Source: Lycocorax pyrrhopterus obiensis (lineage: Eukaryota > Chordata > Aves > Passeriformes > Paradisaeidae). From it: a DNA stretch of 64,000 bases. Below the pieces are notes generated by a model that was given only the letters and a program-made list of their open reading frames with translations, was not told where the DNA came from and ran no database searches. Of this stretch, positions 15,044-28,800 are shown piece by piece (the stretch's first letter is position 1; each line of letters begins with the position of its first letter). Where the stretch lies: contig JACSVZ010000011.1 of the NCBI GenBank assembly GCA_014706295.1, positions 4,652,663-4,716,662 of the forward strand, in the 5' to 3' direction. The position numbers and the translations under genes were made by a program.

Positions 15044-18000
15044 CTTGCAACATCCAGGGAAGGTCTGCGGTAGCCCTAGGGAAGGTCCCCTCTCCTTTCA
15101 GGAGGATTTCTGCTGGTTCTAGATGAGCCACCTGAACCTGGAAAGTCCTGCAGAAGACTCTTGGCCTTCCTGGCAGATAATAGACTTTCAAGACTTGCTC
15201 TTTGCCAGGCGTAATGGAACCCTGCAAGGGACAGGAGAAGAGGGAGGGAATGCATCAAAGAAGCTTTGAGGGGGGACGGCTCAGGGGACAGACAGGCTGA
15301 GAAGAGAAAACAGGTTCTCATCTAGAAGAAAACATCAGCCCACATCACCACCTAACTTCCTTGTGCCCAAAAGCTCAAGCCTCTGAGCCCAGAGTGCATC
15401 GTGTCCTCCTGAGGTCTGGCAAGGCTGCAGCCCCAGCACGGGCTGATGTGAGCACAGCTCTGCTGCTCATGGCATTTGCCCTCTGCCAGCAAGGGCCATG
15501 CTCAACAAATAAAAGCTCTTTTGCCAGCTGCTCTCTGGAAAAGGAGTGAAGCGCTTGCACTCTCAGGAGGGCCAGCAGCCCCTGTCACAGCACATCAGCA
15601 ATTCCAGGCTGGTGTCGAAGGGCCTGACCCCTTATTAATGATCCCAACAAAAACACTTTCTGCCTCTGCAGTTCCACCAAGCGCATCCTGACCCATGGTT
15701 TCTTGCAAACCTACGTCTCTGGAAATGCAGGGGCAGAGACTAGGATGGGATCCGGGGATGAGAGTGATGGCAGGAAGGGCCATCCTCCTCTTTGGGCTTC
15801 CAGAAATGCTGTCCAAGCCCCAGGCTGGGCTCACACCAGCGAGGTTGAAGGAAAACATGGCTCTGGGTGACAGACACAGCTGCAGCTTTCCTTGGCTCGT
15901 CCCTGTACACTGGGCTGGGCCCTCGGCTCCCTATTCCTGTTGCCACTGCAGGGAGAAGCAGCTGAGCAGGACAAACCCTGCCACTCGCTCTCCCGAGTTA
16001 CTCCGGCACACAACACGGCTGCAGCCAAAGGGATGCTGCAAACTCTTCTCGTTGCTCTTTCAGCCCCGCTCCTCCCTGGCCCCCTCACTGCCCCACAAAG
16101 CTGCTGCAGAGAAGCAAAGCTGGAGGAGGGAGGGACCAGCACAGAGGCTGTGACAATTTCTGGCAAAGGAGCTTCAAGCCCAAGCAAGGAATATGTAAAT
16201 GCTGCTTAGTGCTGGCAGCAGGAAGGCAGGGAAAAGGAAGAAGGTGACCCTCAGAAGAGCCAGCAGCACCCAACTCCAGTATCAGCACAGCCAGAGAGCC
16301 CAGCACTCGTGCCTCTGGCCAGTGGTACCTGCCAGCCAAGCCCATGGGGGAGTCCCTTAGGTGAGCACTTGCTTGACCTCTCTGCCCCCAGCAGCAATTG
16401 CTTACAGCCCTATCTCTCAGGGCTGGGTTTGGGGTTTCCCCCCTACTTTTTTTCCTCCTTTTTCCCCCCTTTTTTCCTTTAACCCTCTCCCGGGCCACCT
16501 GACACAGGGCCAGAGCCAATCACTTGCGCTACTCACTGCGGAGGGCACGACCAGGGGCACACCGGGCAGAGGGTTTGCTGCAGTGCCGGTGCTGCCGTTT
16601 GGCACCACGTAGGTGAATTCAACCACGCCGGTGTTCCGCAGGGTGACCTCTGCTTTGAGGACTTTGTTAAACACCTGGAGAGAGGATAGAGAAGTGGGAA
16701 GTTACAGATACAGGCTGATGCTACGAATCTCCTTCCTCTTCCACGGGGTTGAAAGCAAACAGCCAAAATGCAACCGTGCAGCTACAGAGAGGTGGTAACA
16801 ACCGTGTCAGGGCCAGTAATAAATGAACCAGAGGACACAGGTCCTCTGCACTCTGAGGGGTCACCAACAGCCAGGAGAAACAAAGGAGGTGGCACTGAGG
16901 CATTCCAGAAGAAAAGGCACCTGCGTGCAAATATTGGCTAGAAACATACAGGCCACAAGGGAGTCACACAGGGCAACACAGACAAGGGCCAGCAGCTGGA
17001 AATATCTGTGGGCTTTTAACTGAAAAGAAGTCAAGCGGGAATTATTCTGGGACATTCTCTTCAGCTGAAAGCCCAACTTCCTCCCTGGATTATTTTGTGG
17101 ATCAAGCAAGAGCATCAGACAAGAGCATCTCCTTGGAGCTCAAGCTTTAGGAGCCGATCAGCGGAGGGATGTCTCAGGGACATGTCCCTCTGGACATCTT
17201 CACTGGGACCCTGCCTTCCCCAGATGGCAGTGTTTGGTGCCTTGAAGAGGAGGGTGTTATGTCCCTCGGCCAGGGGGGAAGGGAGGGGTGGAGATGGCCA
17301 TTAAAAGCCAGCTTGGATGCTGGACATATCCCTCAAAGGTTGTGTTCTAAGCCCCAGAGCCAACAAAGGAGCTGAGAAGGGGAGATAGCCTGGCATCGAG
17401 GTGGGCAGGAACCCGCTGGCCATGATTCCAAGCCAAGGAGCTGTGCCGGGAGAAGCGTGCAGTACCTGCAGCCCCCAGTCGATCTCCTCCACGTCCAGGT
17501 GGTAGCTGGGGACCGAAGCCGCCCCGGCCAGCGCCACCTCGTAGGTGGGGCCCCCCTCCACGTGGCACAGCGCCGTGACACGGGCGACAATGTTGGCGTG
17601 GCCAAAGAAGCTGAAGGTGACCAACTCGCTCTGGCCTGGCGGCAGCACACCCCACAGCGGCAGGACATCGAAAACCTGGAGGGAGGGGAGGAGAGATCGA
17701 GGTGCTGAGTGTGGAAATGCATGCAGAAGAGCAGCTGTGGCTGGGAGTAAAGTACAGTCATCTCTGCAGGGGCCTATTCCCCGAACACAGCCAGAATCAC
17801 CTGATTCTCATCCTGTGTCCGTGCCACTGACCAGTGGAGGGACCACGGGGAAAATCTTCTCCCGTCATCACTTATCGATGAGTATACACTACATTAAAGC
17901 AAACTGGAATGTCTCCCGGCAGCAAGAAATTCTCTCTGCTGCACAACTGGCCTTTAGAAACACTTCTCACTGCCTTCAGAAAAACAGGAGACTTGGAGGC

Positions 18001-19871
18001 AGGAGCCCTTGGAGCTGGGGGAAGGACTCCAGCCCAGCTCATCTGACTTCTGAGGCTTTTCCCTCTCTCTCTGATCTACATGCTGCTCTCTCAAGCTGCT
18101 ACAGCAAAAGTTCCTACAAAAATTTCCTGTCAACCACCTGGTGAGGTAAATGGGAACAATGCCCTCCACAGGTGCTGCACAGGGAGCATCCTGGGGCAGC
18201 CCTACAAAATATCCCACATGGCCTCTCCAGTGACCAGCTGCTTCAGCAGAGCTTTGGGATGGGCTTGGAGGGATGCGAGGCCCCTCTGTGGGCAATGCTG
18301 AGGGCCACCAGTGGGAGTGAGGGCTACACAACCACTTTCCACATTGGAAACATTGGAAACGTGGAAGTGAGAGAGATTCCCACTTACCTCCTGCATTCCC
18401 AAGTCAAGGTGCCGCGCCGCTGTGAATTGACGCAGTCCCCTCATCCTCACCGGCCTCCGAGGCTCCACAGCAGTGGATGACAGCTCCTGGAAAACAAGCA
18501 CCATGGGTTGCAGTGAGCGGCTGGCTGGTCTGAGCGAGATCCCTTTGCTGCAGGCTCCACCACCTCACCACACCAGGAGCAGCTGAGAAGGGCCCTGGGC
18601 ACAAATCAAGTGTGGAAATGTCCATGCCATCAGTCGAGTGTGGGTCCAAGCCCACGCACAGATGAGACCTGGGCTCCATCTGCACTTCCTACATCAAACT
18701 TGCACGAGGGAACTGGGTGCCCCCAGCACTGAGGCAGGGAGGGTTGGAACTACATAGTCTCTGAAGGTCCCTTCCAAGCCAAACCGTTCCAGGATTCTAG
18801 GATGGCCACTTGAATTTCCCTGGTTTACTCGTGCTTCCAACATGGCAACAACCAGGAAAGAAAGATGATTTTAGGCTTCTATATGAAAACATTCAGCCAC
18901 ACTATTCATTGCATCTATAGGGCTTTGTTTCTCCCTGGTTTACTCGTGCTTCCAACATGGCAACAACCAGGAAAGAAAGATGATTTTAGGCTTCTATATG
19001 AAAACATTCAGCCACACTATTCATTGCATCTATAGGGCTTTGTTTCTCCTGATTCAGAAAATAAGGTGCAGCGTTAAAGCAACTGGGATTTGTGTGTGGG
19101 CAGGTACAACCCCTCTCCTTAAACTTAATGCCAGCACTGGGGCTTTGAGAAACTCCTCTGCTTCCTTACATCTTTTCCTTTATTGCCCCACGAGCAGCCT
19201 GTTCCACATGATGCAGAACAAGGGGCCACTTCCCACTCCAAAGTGCTGATGTTCACCCGGCAAGTTGGCAGAACAAAGGCCTTTTTCCTTGCTCGGAGGA
19301 AGAGACAGCCACTTTGCAAAGTCTTGCTCTATAAACGACAGCTGTCACTGCAATACCGGCTTTCGGGTGAAGGCAGAGATGGGAGCGCTCGAGCTGGCTT
19401 GGGAAGGGAGTACATGGAGATCAGGGCTCGTCATGGCTTGACACACAAAGGAAGCTGGAAGCCTTCTCATCGTGATGCAGATAAAGACCTCATTTTACAT
19501 TGTAAAGAAAATAAGCCCAAAAAATCCCAAATTCAGCATAGGTCTGTAGGACCTGAGTGAGTGGGCTTCTCCAAGCAAAACTCTCCTACTTCTCCCTCCC
19601 CAGATACCCCACGTCCAGCCACTGGCCCTGCTGCCCAGCCCACTCCCAGAGCACAGGACAGCAGGGCAGCAAAAAGGGAGGTCGGCACGAGCGTGACTTC
19701 TTGGTGGCAAGCTGGGGAGGCAACGCAAGTGGTAGGTGCACGAGAAAACCTACCTCTGCTTCCAGGGCTTCGGTTGGCTCCTCCACACCTTCAGACTTGG
19801 AGGGTCTCCTTGGAAACACTCGCTCCTTCTTTGATGACCGGGGTTTGAATGTAGGTGGTGAAGGGATGAAC
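15044..19871 (-). CDS. HYDIN: HYDIN exons 23-27: last exons present
   Basis: Exons 23-24 encode a variable charged linker, shorter than in human. Exon 25 restores strong similarity (VFDVLPLWGVLPPGQSELVT; FSFFGHANIVARV; VEGGPTYEVALAG). Exon 26 gives VTLRNTGVVEFTYVV and PLPGVPLVVP, with donor CCGCA|GTGAGT. Exon 27 gives GSITPGKEQVLKVYYLPGRP and FQVQVAHLEPAEILLKGEG. The human protein continues for some 3,600 residues after this point; here the sequence enters the rearranged block. Confidence 0.9.
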
Positions 19872-22800
19872 CTGGAAAATAACGTAACTACTGTTAATGC
19901 ATAAAATGGGAAGTTGGCTTTCGCATCATCAAAATGTTAAATAAGTGACTTAAAGTTGTTAAAGTTGTTAATATAATTAAGTTGTTAAGTACCTAACAGA
20001 GTAAGAAGTTTATACATCTCTCACAGTTGTTCCCCTAATGTTATAATAAATGTTTAGCAGTTCAAGTTTATTATAAAACATTGCAAATTAACATTTAAGT
20101 AAGCTGTGTTTCGGAGAGGGAAAACCCCCACAAGTGCCCAGAGACTATATTTAGCAATCAGCTGGAGACCTGTCACCAAAGTCCATGGCAACGATGAATT
20201 TTAATGAGAAATTCTCCCGCCGGAACTACAGATGACATCATCCCAAAACTGTACCCCTAGCAGCAGATGAGCCCGTGGTCAAAGGAACTTGCATCATGCT
20301 CTAACCAAGCGCCAGTGATCCGGACTTTGAAGGGACTCAACCAGTCACCTCCTACCTTGGAGGCTTGACAGTGGGCGGCGATGGGAGGGGCCAGAGGGGT
20401 ATAAAACCTCCTGTCACCAGCCAGGAGCTGCTCTTTTGCCTTGGATTAGCCTTGGTAAAGCCCAGTGCTGTGGTCATCAGGCCTGCTTTTTAAGAAACTT
20501 TGCTTGGGACTAGCCTAAGCAAAACCCGGCGATGGGGATCTTTGTCCTGGGCTCATAGCCTTATTGGCTCCAGGAGTCTCCGATTGCTGCGTTCCCGGTT
20601 GAGTGGATTTTAATTGAGAATTTGAATTTTATTAAATACCAAGTTAATTTTTTTTTAAAAAGTTATATTTCTTTTTAATTTAATCCAAGAGTTGCTTCAT
20701 TTATGACAACTACGGTCATGGACCTGTAGTGGGAGAGAGGGATGCCTGCAAGAGCAGCTCCTCATCGGGATGCGGCCCCAGGCTGGGTGCTGGTGTGGTG
20801 AGCTCAGTAACAGCCACTACCCAAGCAGACTGGAGCCAGGTGCGTGCTCAGAGCAGCCCAGGGATGATGCTGGGGTTGCAGCGGTGCAGGCAGCTGGTAA
20901 CTGCTTGCAATGAGGAACTACAGAGGACAGAGATGAAGACCTCATGGGGAGGCAAAAAGCACAGCGGGAAAGGAAAAGACAGAGAAACTGTGCAAAAAAG
21001 GGAGACTGAAGCACAAAGGGGCAGATCTGGCCAGTGATGAGCCAGCACAGCCCCCCCGGCACCCGCCTGAAAGTGCCGACCCTTCCTTGTCCCCCTCAAG
21101 GTCAACACCGGAAGCTCTGCAGCTCTCCCAGGTGTTTATCCAGAATGTTTCCCCAACACTGCTGGCAGGGTTAGGGGGAAGTTAATACTTTCCAACACCC
21201 CCAGGTAACTCAGGTCACATTCCCTGTTTTAAATCACAGCAGGTGCTCTGCTTGTGTTTCTAATGCCACGCTGGGGACACACTCAAGCCATGCCTGCCTG
21301 ACACCGTGCCAGGCTGCAAGTGTTCCCCACACAGTCAAACACGACCCTCCTCAGAGCTATAGAGGTCATCGCCTTTGAGCCAGATCCCAATTCCCTAAAG
21401 GAAACTGTTTCTGGATGAGCTCCGTTCTTGGTAACAGCAGCGCTTCAATGCCCAGTGGTTAACTTGGCTTGGTTTCTGGGGCACTGTGGAAAAACCGTTT
21501 GCTTCTGTCATGAAAAGTGCCCAGCTCAGACTTCTGCACTCTGCAGAGAGGTCACAGCAGGAGGAACCGCCCAAAATGTGTTTATAGATGTGCCCCAGTA
21601 TGAGTGCAGGATTGCTCTTGGGCTTGGGAAGCACGGCCCGGCCCTGGATGGCCCTGCTTCCAGGGCTGTTCAGACAGGAACTCCCCTCAACAGCTGCAGC
21701 CATTCCTAAAGCTGCACAACTTGCTGATCTCTGTCAAACACCAAAGAGCTGCTCTGGGAAGGTGAGTGTGCTTTAACGGGTGTTAAAGGTGGTCTTTGCC
21801 TCAGGCCACAGAGGTCTGAGAAAGCAGCTTTCCTGCCCAGGGAAAACCACTATGGGGCCTACGGCAAAGCAGCAGTAAGAGATTGGGACGGCAGCACCAT
21901 GTTCTGTGTAGGTTCTTTGTAGGAAAGCACCACAAATCAGCTTGGCAGGGAAGGACAAGAGGTCACATTATAGATCTGCTTGTCCAAGTGCCTGAGCATG
22001 GCTTTGTCACTCCAGAGAGAAAGCAGCACTCCAGGTTACCGGCTCTGCAAAAAGTGTTGGGAATGTCTTACAATCCCAGTTTGGCCGGAGGACACTCTTT
22101 CCAGTCCAGTGTCAAACTGCTGGGGATCACCTGTTCCCTGAACTGCCAGCCTGACCATGGCTGGTCAGTGTTATTTCCACAAGGAAAACTGAAAAACACT
22201 TTGTCAAATCCCAGGCAAACGGCCTTGGTCTTTGCAAAGTACAAACAAGACACCAGGAAGAAGAGCTTTAAGCAGAGGACAACGGTGCACCTACCTTATG
22301 GTGTTCACCTGGCTGTCCGCCCGGAATGACCAGTGGTACTGGGCAGGAACTGGGCTGCAGTTGGTCATCTCCATATACAACACTTGCTTAGTGTCATTCA
22401 CGATGCAGCCAAAGTCCACGGCCTTGGCCTGGAGACGGAGATTCGGGAAGTAGACTTCTCCCCGAACAGCGATGTGCTCCTCATGAGGATGCCCCACGAA
22501 GCACACCCTGAGAGCCCTCTCTGCTACCCAGCTGTTCAAATCGTTCTTGTAAGCTGGGTTAAATTGGATGCAGAGATGAAGTTCCTCCCCTACATCCAGC
22601 GTCATGGGCTGCAAGGAGACGAAGAGCATTAATCACCTTTGTGATCAAGTCCCAGTCTGACAGCGTGAAACAGTAAACGTTCAAAGCGTGACCCCAGCGT
22701 GGGCTTCTCAGTTCACCCTCATTTCTTTACAGCGAGGGCCTGACTGCAGGCACCACGCTCTGGCCCGAGATCCTCTCAGGCTCACATTTCTGTGCTCAGC

Positions 22801-25800
22801 AGCAATACAAGGGGATGGCTGCTGGAGAGCTGGGATGCTTTCCAGGAGAACATCTTCACTGCACGGCCTGCCCCGATCTGCTTGCCTGCTCCCTTTTCCT
22901 CGTGTCTTAGAGCCAGCATGGATGTTACCAATTCAGATGAGATTTTGCTTCCCTCAGCAGCTCTGCTGATGCAGCTCAGGCCAATCCCCTGCCGACACTA
23001 CAGAATAAACTTCTAGACTCGAGGACCTCCCAACAGAAAGGCACCACCACATCCCTCCTCTTCAAACCCCCACTGAACGAGCCCACAGATGCTCACCTCG
23101 GAATCTGCAGGGAGGGGCTGCCGGTCCACATCGCAGACCATAAACGGCTGCTCCAAGTACAGCACAATGCTGAGTGGCAGGGAGCAGGTGTTTTTTAAAG
23201 ACAGAGGCTGGTACTGCAGAGTCAGCACATCGCTGGGTTTCTACAGCAACAGGAGACAGGGGAAAACAACCTCAAGTGGCCACAGACCGCCTTCCCCTTC
23301 CGATGCATTTCACATTTTTCAACCCCAGAAGTGCATGCATCTCTATTTACTTCCAGCCAATTTAACAGTTACACCTTTAACGGCCAGGATGCAATCCAGA
23401 GACTTACCTTCTCCACACAGAAGGTGATTGCCCTGGAAGACATTTGCACAGCAGGGCAAATGAACTCGCAGGTGACATCCAAGTGCATGATCTTTACGCA
23501 CTCTTTCCCCACCAAAGCGTGACACAGCAGCTGCTCCTTCACCTCCTGCATGCAAGAGTCACTTGTCACCCAGTGGGTGCTGGCAGGCCAAACACCCCAC
23601 ACTGGCTCGCCCCCCACCCATGGGCCCTATTCCTGTTACTTATTAGGAGTGACTGTAATTAGTCTCTGCTCTCCTCGATAGCCCTCTTTTCTTTCTGTGC
23701 TGCCGCCTATTTATTCTAAATATCTGTGCCCAGGGCTCCTGGGGACAGGGAATGCATACCAGGGTTAGCTGGCAGCTTCTCTGCAGAGTTGCATTTCCCC
23801 TGGGAAGAAAGGTCCAGGGAGGAGAAGACCCCCAGACTCTGCTAAAAGCTTCCCCTCTGACTTGCTCCCCAAGGGTGCTGCAAAACCTGGCTGTCCCTGA
23901 GAGACTGGGGCAAGCAGTAATAGAAAAGTTGACAAAAGTCAATTTGTCAATTCTAATGACCCCTGGGAACAGCTTCCCACATGGATGGACATCACACTGA
24001 TCATCAGAGCTGGCACACTGTGTTCTCCCCCTCCGGGGCTCAGGGCTAGACCAGCCCTCCTCTGCCCGTGTTTGTCTTCAGAGGAAAAGCAGTGCTGCTC
24101 CCAGGCACTCCTGGCATTCACAGGGCTTTTGTTTTACTCCCTGTGTCCCTCGCAAAAACCACTTGACACCAGTTAAATTTACTTCCTGCCCGGGCTTCTA
24201 GTCTAAGTGTAACTTATTTTCTCTGCTCTTCCTTTCTGCCTCAGCACATGACACCAGTAACCTCCTGTTTGCCTGAAGGAGCAATCCTTCCTTCAGCCTG
24301 GATTTTGCGATCAGCAAGTTGGGTTTACGGTAGCTACGGAAACACAAAAGAGCCTTAGCAACTGATGGTGGCCAGCAAGGAATGCAACTGGCCTTGAAAC
24401 AGTTTCTTCAAGTCACTTGCTCCTTTCCCAGGCAAATGTCAATGGGGCTGCAGAAGAAGCCCCGGTGGAGGGGATCTGATAGGGAAGGCTCAGCCCTTGG
24501 CAGGGGCCTCACCTGGGCAGTGCTGGAGCAGCCTTCCAGCACCATCTCCACAGTCTGGCCCGGCCTCAGGTCCACCTGCAGCGGCTGTATCTTAAACACG
24601 GGGCTGCTGGGTCTGGGGATCTGGGAAGCATTTTTACTCTTGGTGCCACCCAGGGCAGGGGGGCGAGTACTCCGCCGAAAGATGCGGAAACCTTCTGTGC
24701 TCCAGTACAGCCGATGGATGCGTCGTCCTTTGTTTGTCACTTTGAACTCGTAACGGCAGGGAGTGAAGCTAGAGGAGAAGCAGAGGTGGAAGATGTCATG
24801 GAAGCTGCTGTTTCCCTGTGATCACTCAGCTTCAGCACCCTGATGGCATTCCTTGACTGCACACTCTGCAATAAAAGCTCCACCCAAAAGGCTGCTCAAG
24901 CTCGAAGCTTCAGCCACAGCCACAGCCACAGCCAGGTCTTCCAGCTTTTCCATTTCTGTGGCTTTCCAGGATATCTAGCAACTCTCAGATGACGTGTTTC
25001 TAAAGGAATTCCTGTGGCTTCAGGGAAACAGAGCTGTGACCTTGAGTACTGAAGAAGATCTAGCCTGAAGGACTATGGAAGATTTGCTTCTTGCTGAACC
25101 CCCAGGAGAAGTGTAAGCTGAGAGTCTCCTACCTGAAGTGAGGCTTAAAGTTGAGCGGGGAAGTGAACTCAAGTTCGTCGCTGACAATTGTGGTGCCAAT
25201 GCCCACAGCCTGGACAGAGATGATGGTCATAGGGTTGTTCTCAATGAACAGCTTCACCTCGCCCAGGAACTGGACTGTGTCGTTCAGGTTTGCTGTGACA
25301 TTCACAGTCACCTCTTCATTAGCGGGCACAACTCCTTTACTGGGTTCAATACTCCAGCAGGAGCATTTGCTAGCCTGTAAGACAAGCCAAACACCAACTT
25401 AGGATGGAAACCACGGACCTTGCTCTGCTGTGTGAGGTGCAGGAAACAGGAAGACTAAGGAGATGAGTGTAAAAACCATCAAGGTTTAATTTCCCTAAAT
25501 CTAAGCTACGGTGTCTGGCAACAGCAACTCTCCAAGAGCTTATATGTATTTTACCTTCCTTTAACAGACTCACGTCATTAGCCCAGTTTTGATCAACCCA
25601 AGGGATGCTCCTCCTCGGGAGAAGGTTATTCCCCCTCCAGTCTCTCTTTGGAGCGCTTGCCAAGGGAAGCTATTTACTCTCTCCTGGCTTCCCGACAGCA
25701 GAGCTGGGTCTGCACAAAGGCTCAAGGCCAGAGGAAGCCAGGACCGCTCAAATCCCACCCCAGCAGCCACACGGCTGGAGGACACTGCTGAGAGCCTGAG

Positions 25801-28800
25801 GAATAACTCTGCAAAGCCAGCTGAGCAAAACTCCAACACCAAACTGTTCTTTCCCAAGGGGCCATCAGTGCTTCTCAACATCCCCTAAAGGACCGAAGCC
25901 CTTGCTTCCCACTGATCATCAGCTCTAGAGGGGTGCCCCAGTGCTCTCTGCTTTGGAAAAGTCAGCTCTAAATAGTTAGAGCAGAGCAGGAAAGCGGGAA
26001 GCAGAAAAAACCTGCAAGACGTGCCCTGTGGGCAGGGCAAGGCCTTCCTAAGCATTCTCGTCCTCTGGTTTCTCATGGACCTCCCTCTACAGATGGGGCA
26101 AGAGAGCTGGAAATGCCCCGGGGAAGGAGCAGAGGCCTTACACCAGCACAGCTGGACCGACACAGCTCTGCAGGTCGGGGCCTGGCTACGAGCATGTCAA
26201 ACCCATCCTTTACATGCCAGGCCCACCCAGCCAAGGTGCACTGCTCCCTGCAGAGGTGGAGAGCAGAACTTCATTGTGGAGTCAGGGAAAGCTGCCCTGG
26301 CAATCCCCCGCTTTGGGGTTACGTTTATGCTCCAAACAGCTGGAAAAGCAGCAAGAGGAAAAGTCACCCTGCTCCTCTTTGGCCCAGGACGGCCAAGCCT
26401 GGACTCTCTCACACGGCCCGATGCTTCATCCACGGACACAGACAAGTCCACAGTGGCAGGGCTGGCTTTACCCAGCTCCACAAGTTCAACCCGCCCAGTA
26501 TGTAGAATATCAAACCTCTTTTCAGTGCTCTTTTCAAGCCTCTCCCAGATCCCCCCTCCAGCAGGGAGCACACTCCCCTCGGCCCCAAGCCACGTACCCT
26601 TCCCGGCTGCACCAGCCCTGCTCCTCCTGCCAGAGGAGCAGCTCCAGCTCCGGCCCTGCAGCTCATCCCCGGTGTGGCCTCCACGAAATAAACAGCCCTT
26701 CTCTGCACGAGGTCTCCAGAGATATTCTGCAATGCTACAGAGCCCACAGGCTCTGGGGCTGCACAACCCTCACAGGCGGATTTGTGTGCAGCGGCCCTAC
26801 TGCTTTGACCCCCAGCAGTTGTGTGAAACTTGCCTCCCCACGAGCACTTGGAGGGCAGATCTCACACCCTGGTTTCTGCCATTAACAGCAGTTTGGCACA
26901 AAGCAAACGGAGATGGGACAGGGAAACCATAGGGAAGTCCATGCCCTCTCAGGAGCAAAGGGCCCCAGGCTCCTCTTGATCTCAGAGCTTCAAAAACATG
27001 ACTTGCACAGCTAAATATCTTCCATAAAATAAAGAGAGGACTTGCAAACACGATCCAGACTCATTTCTGCTTCAGCCCCTCTGCAAACTATTTCACTGAG
27101 GCATGCCTGAGATCCCGGCTCCTCCTGCTGCACTCAGATGGAATATCTTGCTTCCCCATTCGCACAGAACGATATAGAAACATTGTGTGAAAAGGACATT
27201 TTATGGTGCTGGCTTTCGCAGATGTGTTGTGCTTTGTAATGTTGGCTCTGTGGGAGTGGTTTTGTTGTTATGTGCATTTTAATGATGGCTCTGTGGGAGT
27301 GGTTTTGTTGTTAGGAGGGGAGGGGACTGGGTGTTAACTGTCACTGGGGCTTAGATTTATTTTTAACATGAACTTTGTATTGAGACAGGGGGGATTACTG
27401 TAACTGGAGAACATCTAACCAAGGAGGGAATCATAACCTCTCAAATGTATTGAAAAGTAACTACTGCCCTCGACAAAGACAACTGCACATGCTCTAAAAA
27501 GGCGGGACGGGGGACGACTTCCGCCAACCAGTTCAAAAAGGGTTTTAATATGAAACATGCTTTATAAATATGTAATTAGCTGATGCAATACCCCGGGCTG
27601 TATAAGGGGGCGTTGCTGCTGTTGCCTGTGTGCCTCTGGCCGTGGCTATGCACCCAGCGCTGTTACCTTTTGCCTTGTTGACCTCGTTGACTTTGTCCCT
27701 TCTTAAATCATTACAATTTTGATAAACAGTGAGTTCTATTTCTCACAATTGCATACAAAATACAAGTCAAGGGCTGCTACTGGCCAGCCATTTTCACTGG
27801 AAAACAGCCCCACAGACACTCACCATCTCTGCCCAGAAGGGTGCAGGAATGTCACTCTGATTGGAGAGCTGGAAAGATCTGGTATTATCTTTTAAGACTA
27901 GGATAGTGCCAAAGTTTATCTCCCTCGGAGAGACGTAGACAACCGGTCCCTGTCCAATGCACTCTAAATGGATTTCCTGTTCCAGGAAGAAGGTAGGAAA
28001 GATCAAAAAAAACCACTCAACAAGGAGAGTTTTAAAAGCTTAGACAGCTCCAAGAGCACTCCTAGACTGGGCATAATTACGGCTGTGTGAAGTTTTCTGC
28101 GACCCAGACTGAAACAGAAGGCCTGGAGCAAGTGTGGGGTCTGCAGCGATCCCATCTGAAAGCCACAAGCTCCCATTATCAGGGGAAAAAAAAATGCTGT
28201 TTGCCATGCTTGCTTCTTCACACCTCCTCCCCACTGCTACTTCCTCTACCTCCTGCCTGCTTCATTCACTGCTCCATCTTGCCCCAAAGCACCTTCCCAA
28301 CTTTTGCTGCTGCACAGCCATCCTTGAACTCTAAGTTGTTTAACACTCACAAAGCTACACTGGTGAAACCAGCACAAGTCAGAAGCAAAGCAGGCTCTTC
28401 AGAGTAGGGATGAGGCAAGTTAGCTGCCTTCCATTTGTGCTTATATGTGTGTATTCTTCATATCTAGGAGTAAAGGGCATCGCTTAGTAATTGCATCATT
28501 CAAGCAGTATTTTTTTCTTTAAAAAAAGCCTGAACTGACTTAAAAACAGTCTGAAACTCAAAAGGGTTGTTCTTGCAGAGCTGGTGCCGACAGTGGGACA
28601 AGGAACATGGATCCCTTTGCTAAACTACCTGCTCACACCAGCGGAAACCAGGACAATTCATTCAGTCTTGCTGGATTTCACTGGTCCGAAGCACCCCAAC
28701 TCTTAGGCAGGACTTGAATGCGTCAAACTCACACCACCAGTAAGATTCACTGGAGGGCTTGGAGTATGATTTAACTACGGAAGAAACCAGCCTCCGTGAC

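Noticed and set aside
18817..19046. CRISPR-like repeat
   Set aside because: Only two adjacent units of 115 bp with no spacers, in a vertebrate intron.
20729..21037. Plus-strand frame of 102 codons downstream of the 20 kb LTR
   Set aside because: No homology, and it sits in a HYDIN intron; treated as chance.
26021..26932. 303-codon plus-strand open frame
   Set aside because: It lies wholly in HYDIN intron 17, antisense to the gene, is Pro/Ser-rich without domain or homology, and other frames in the same stretch are equally open, as expected of GC-rich sequence.
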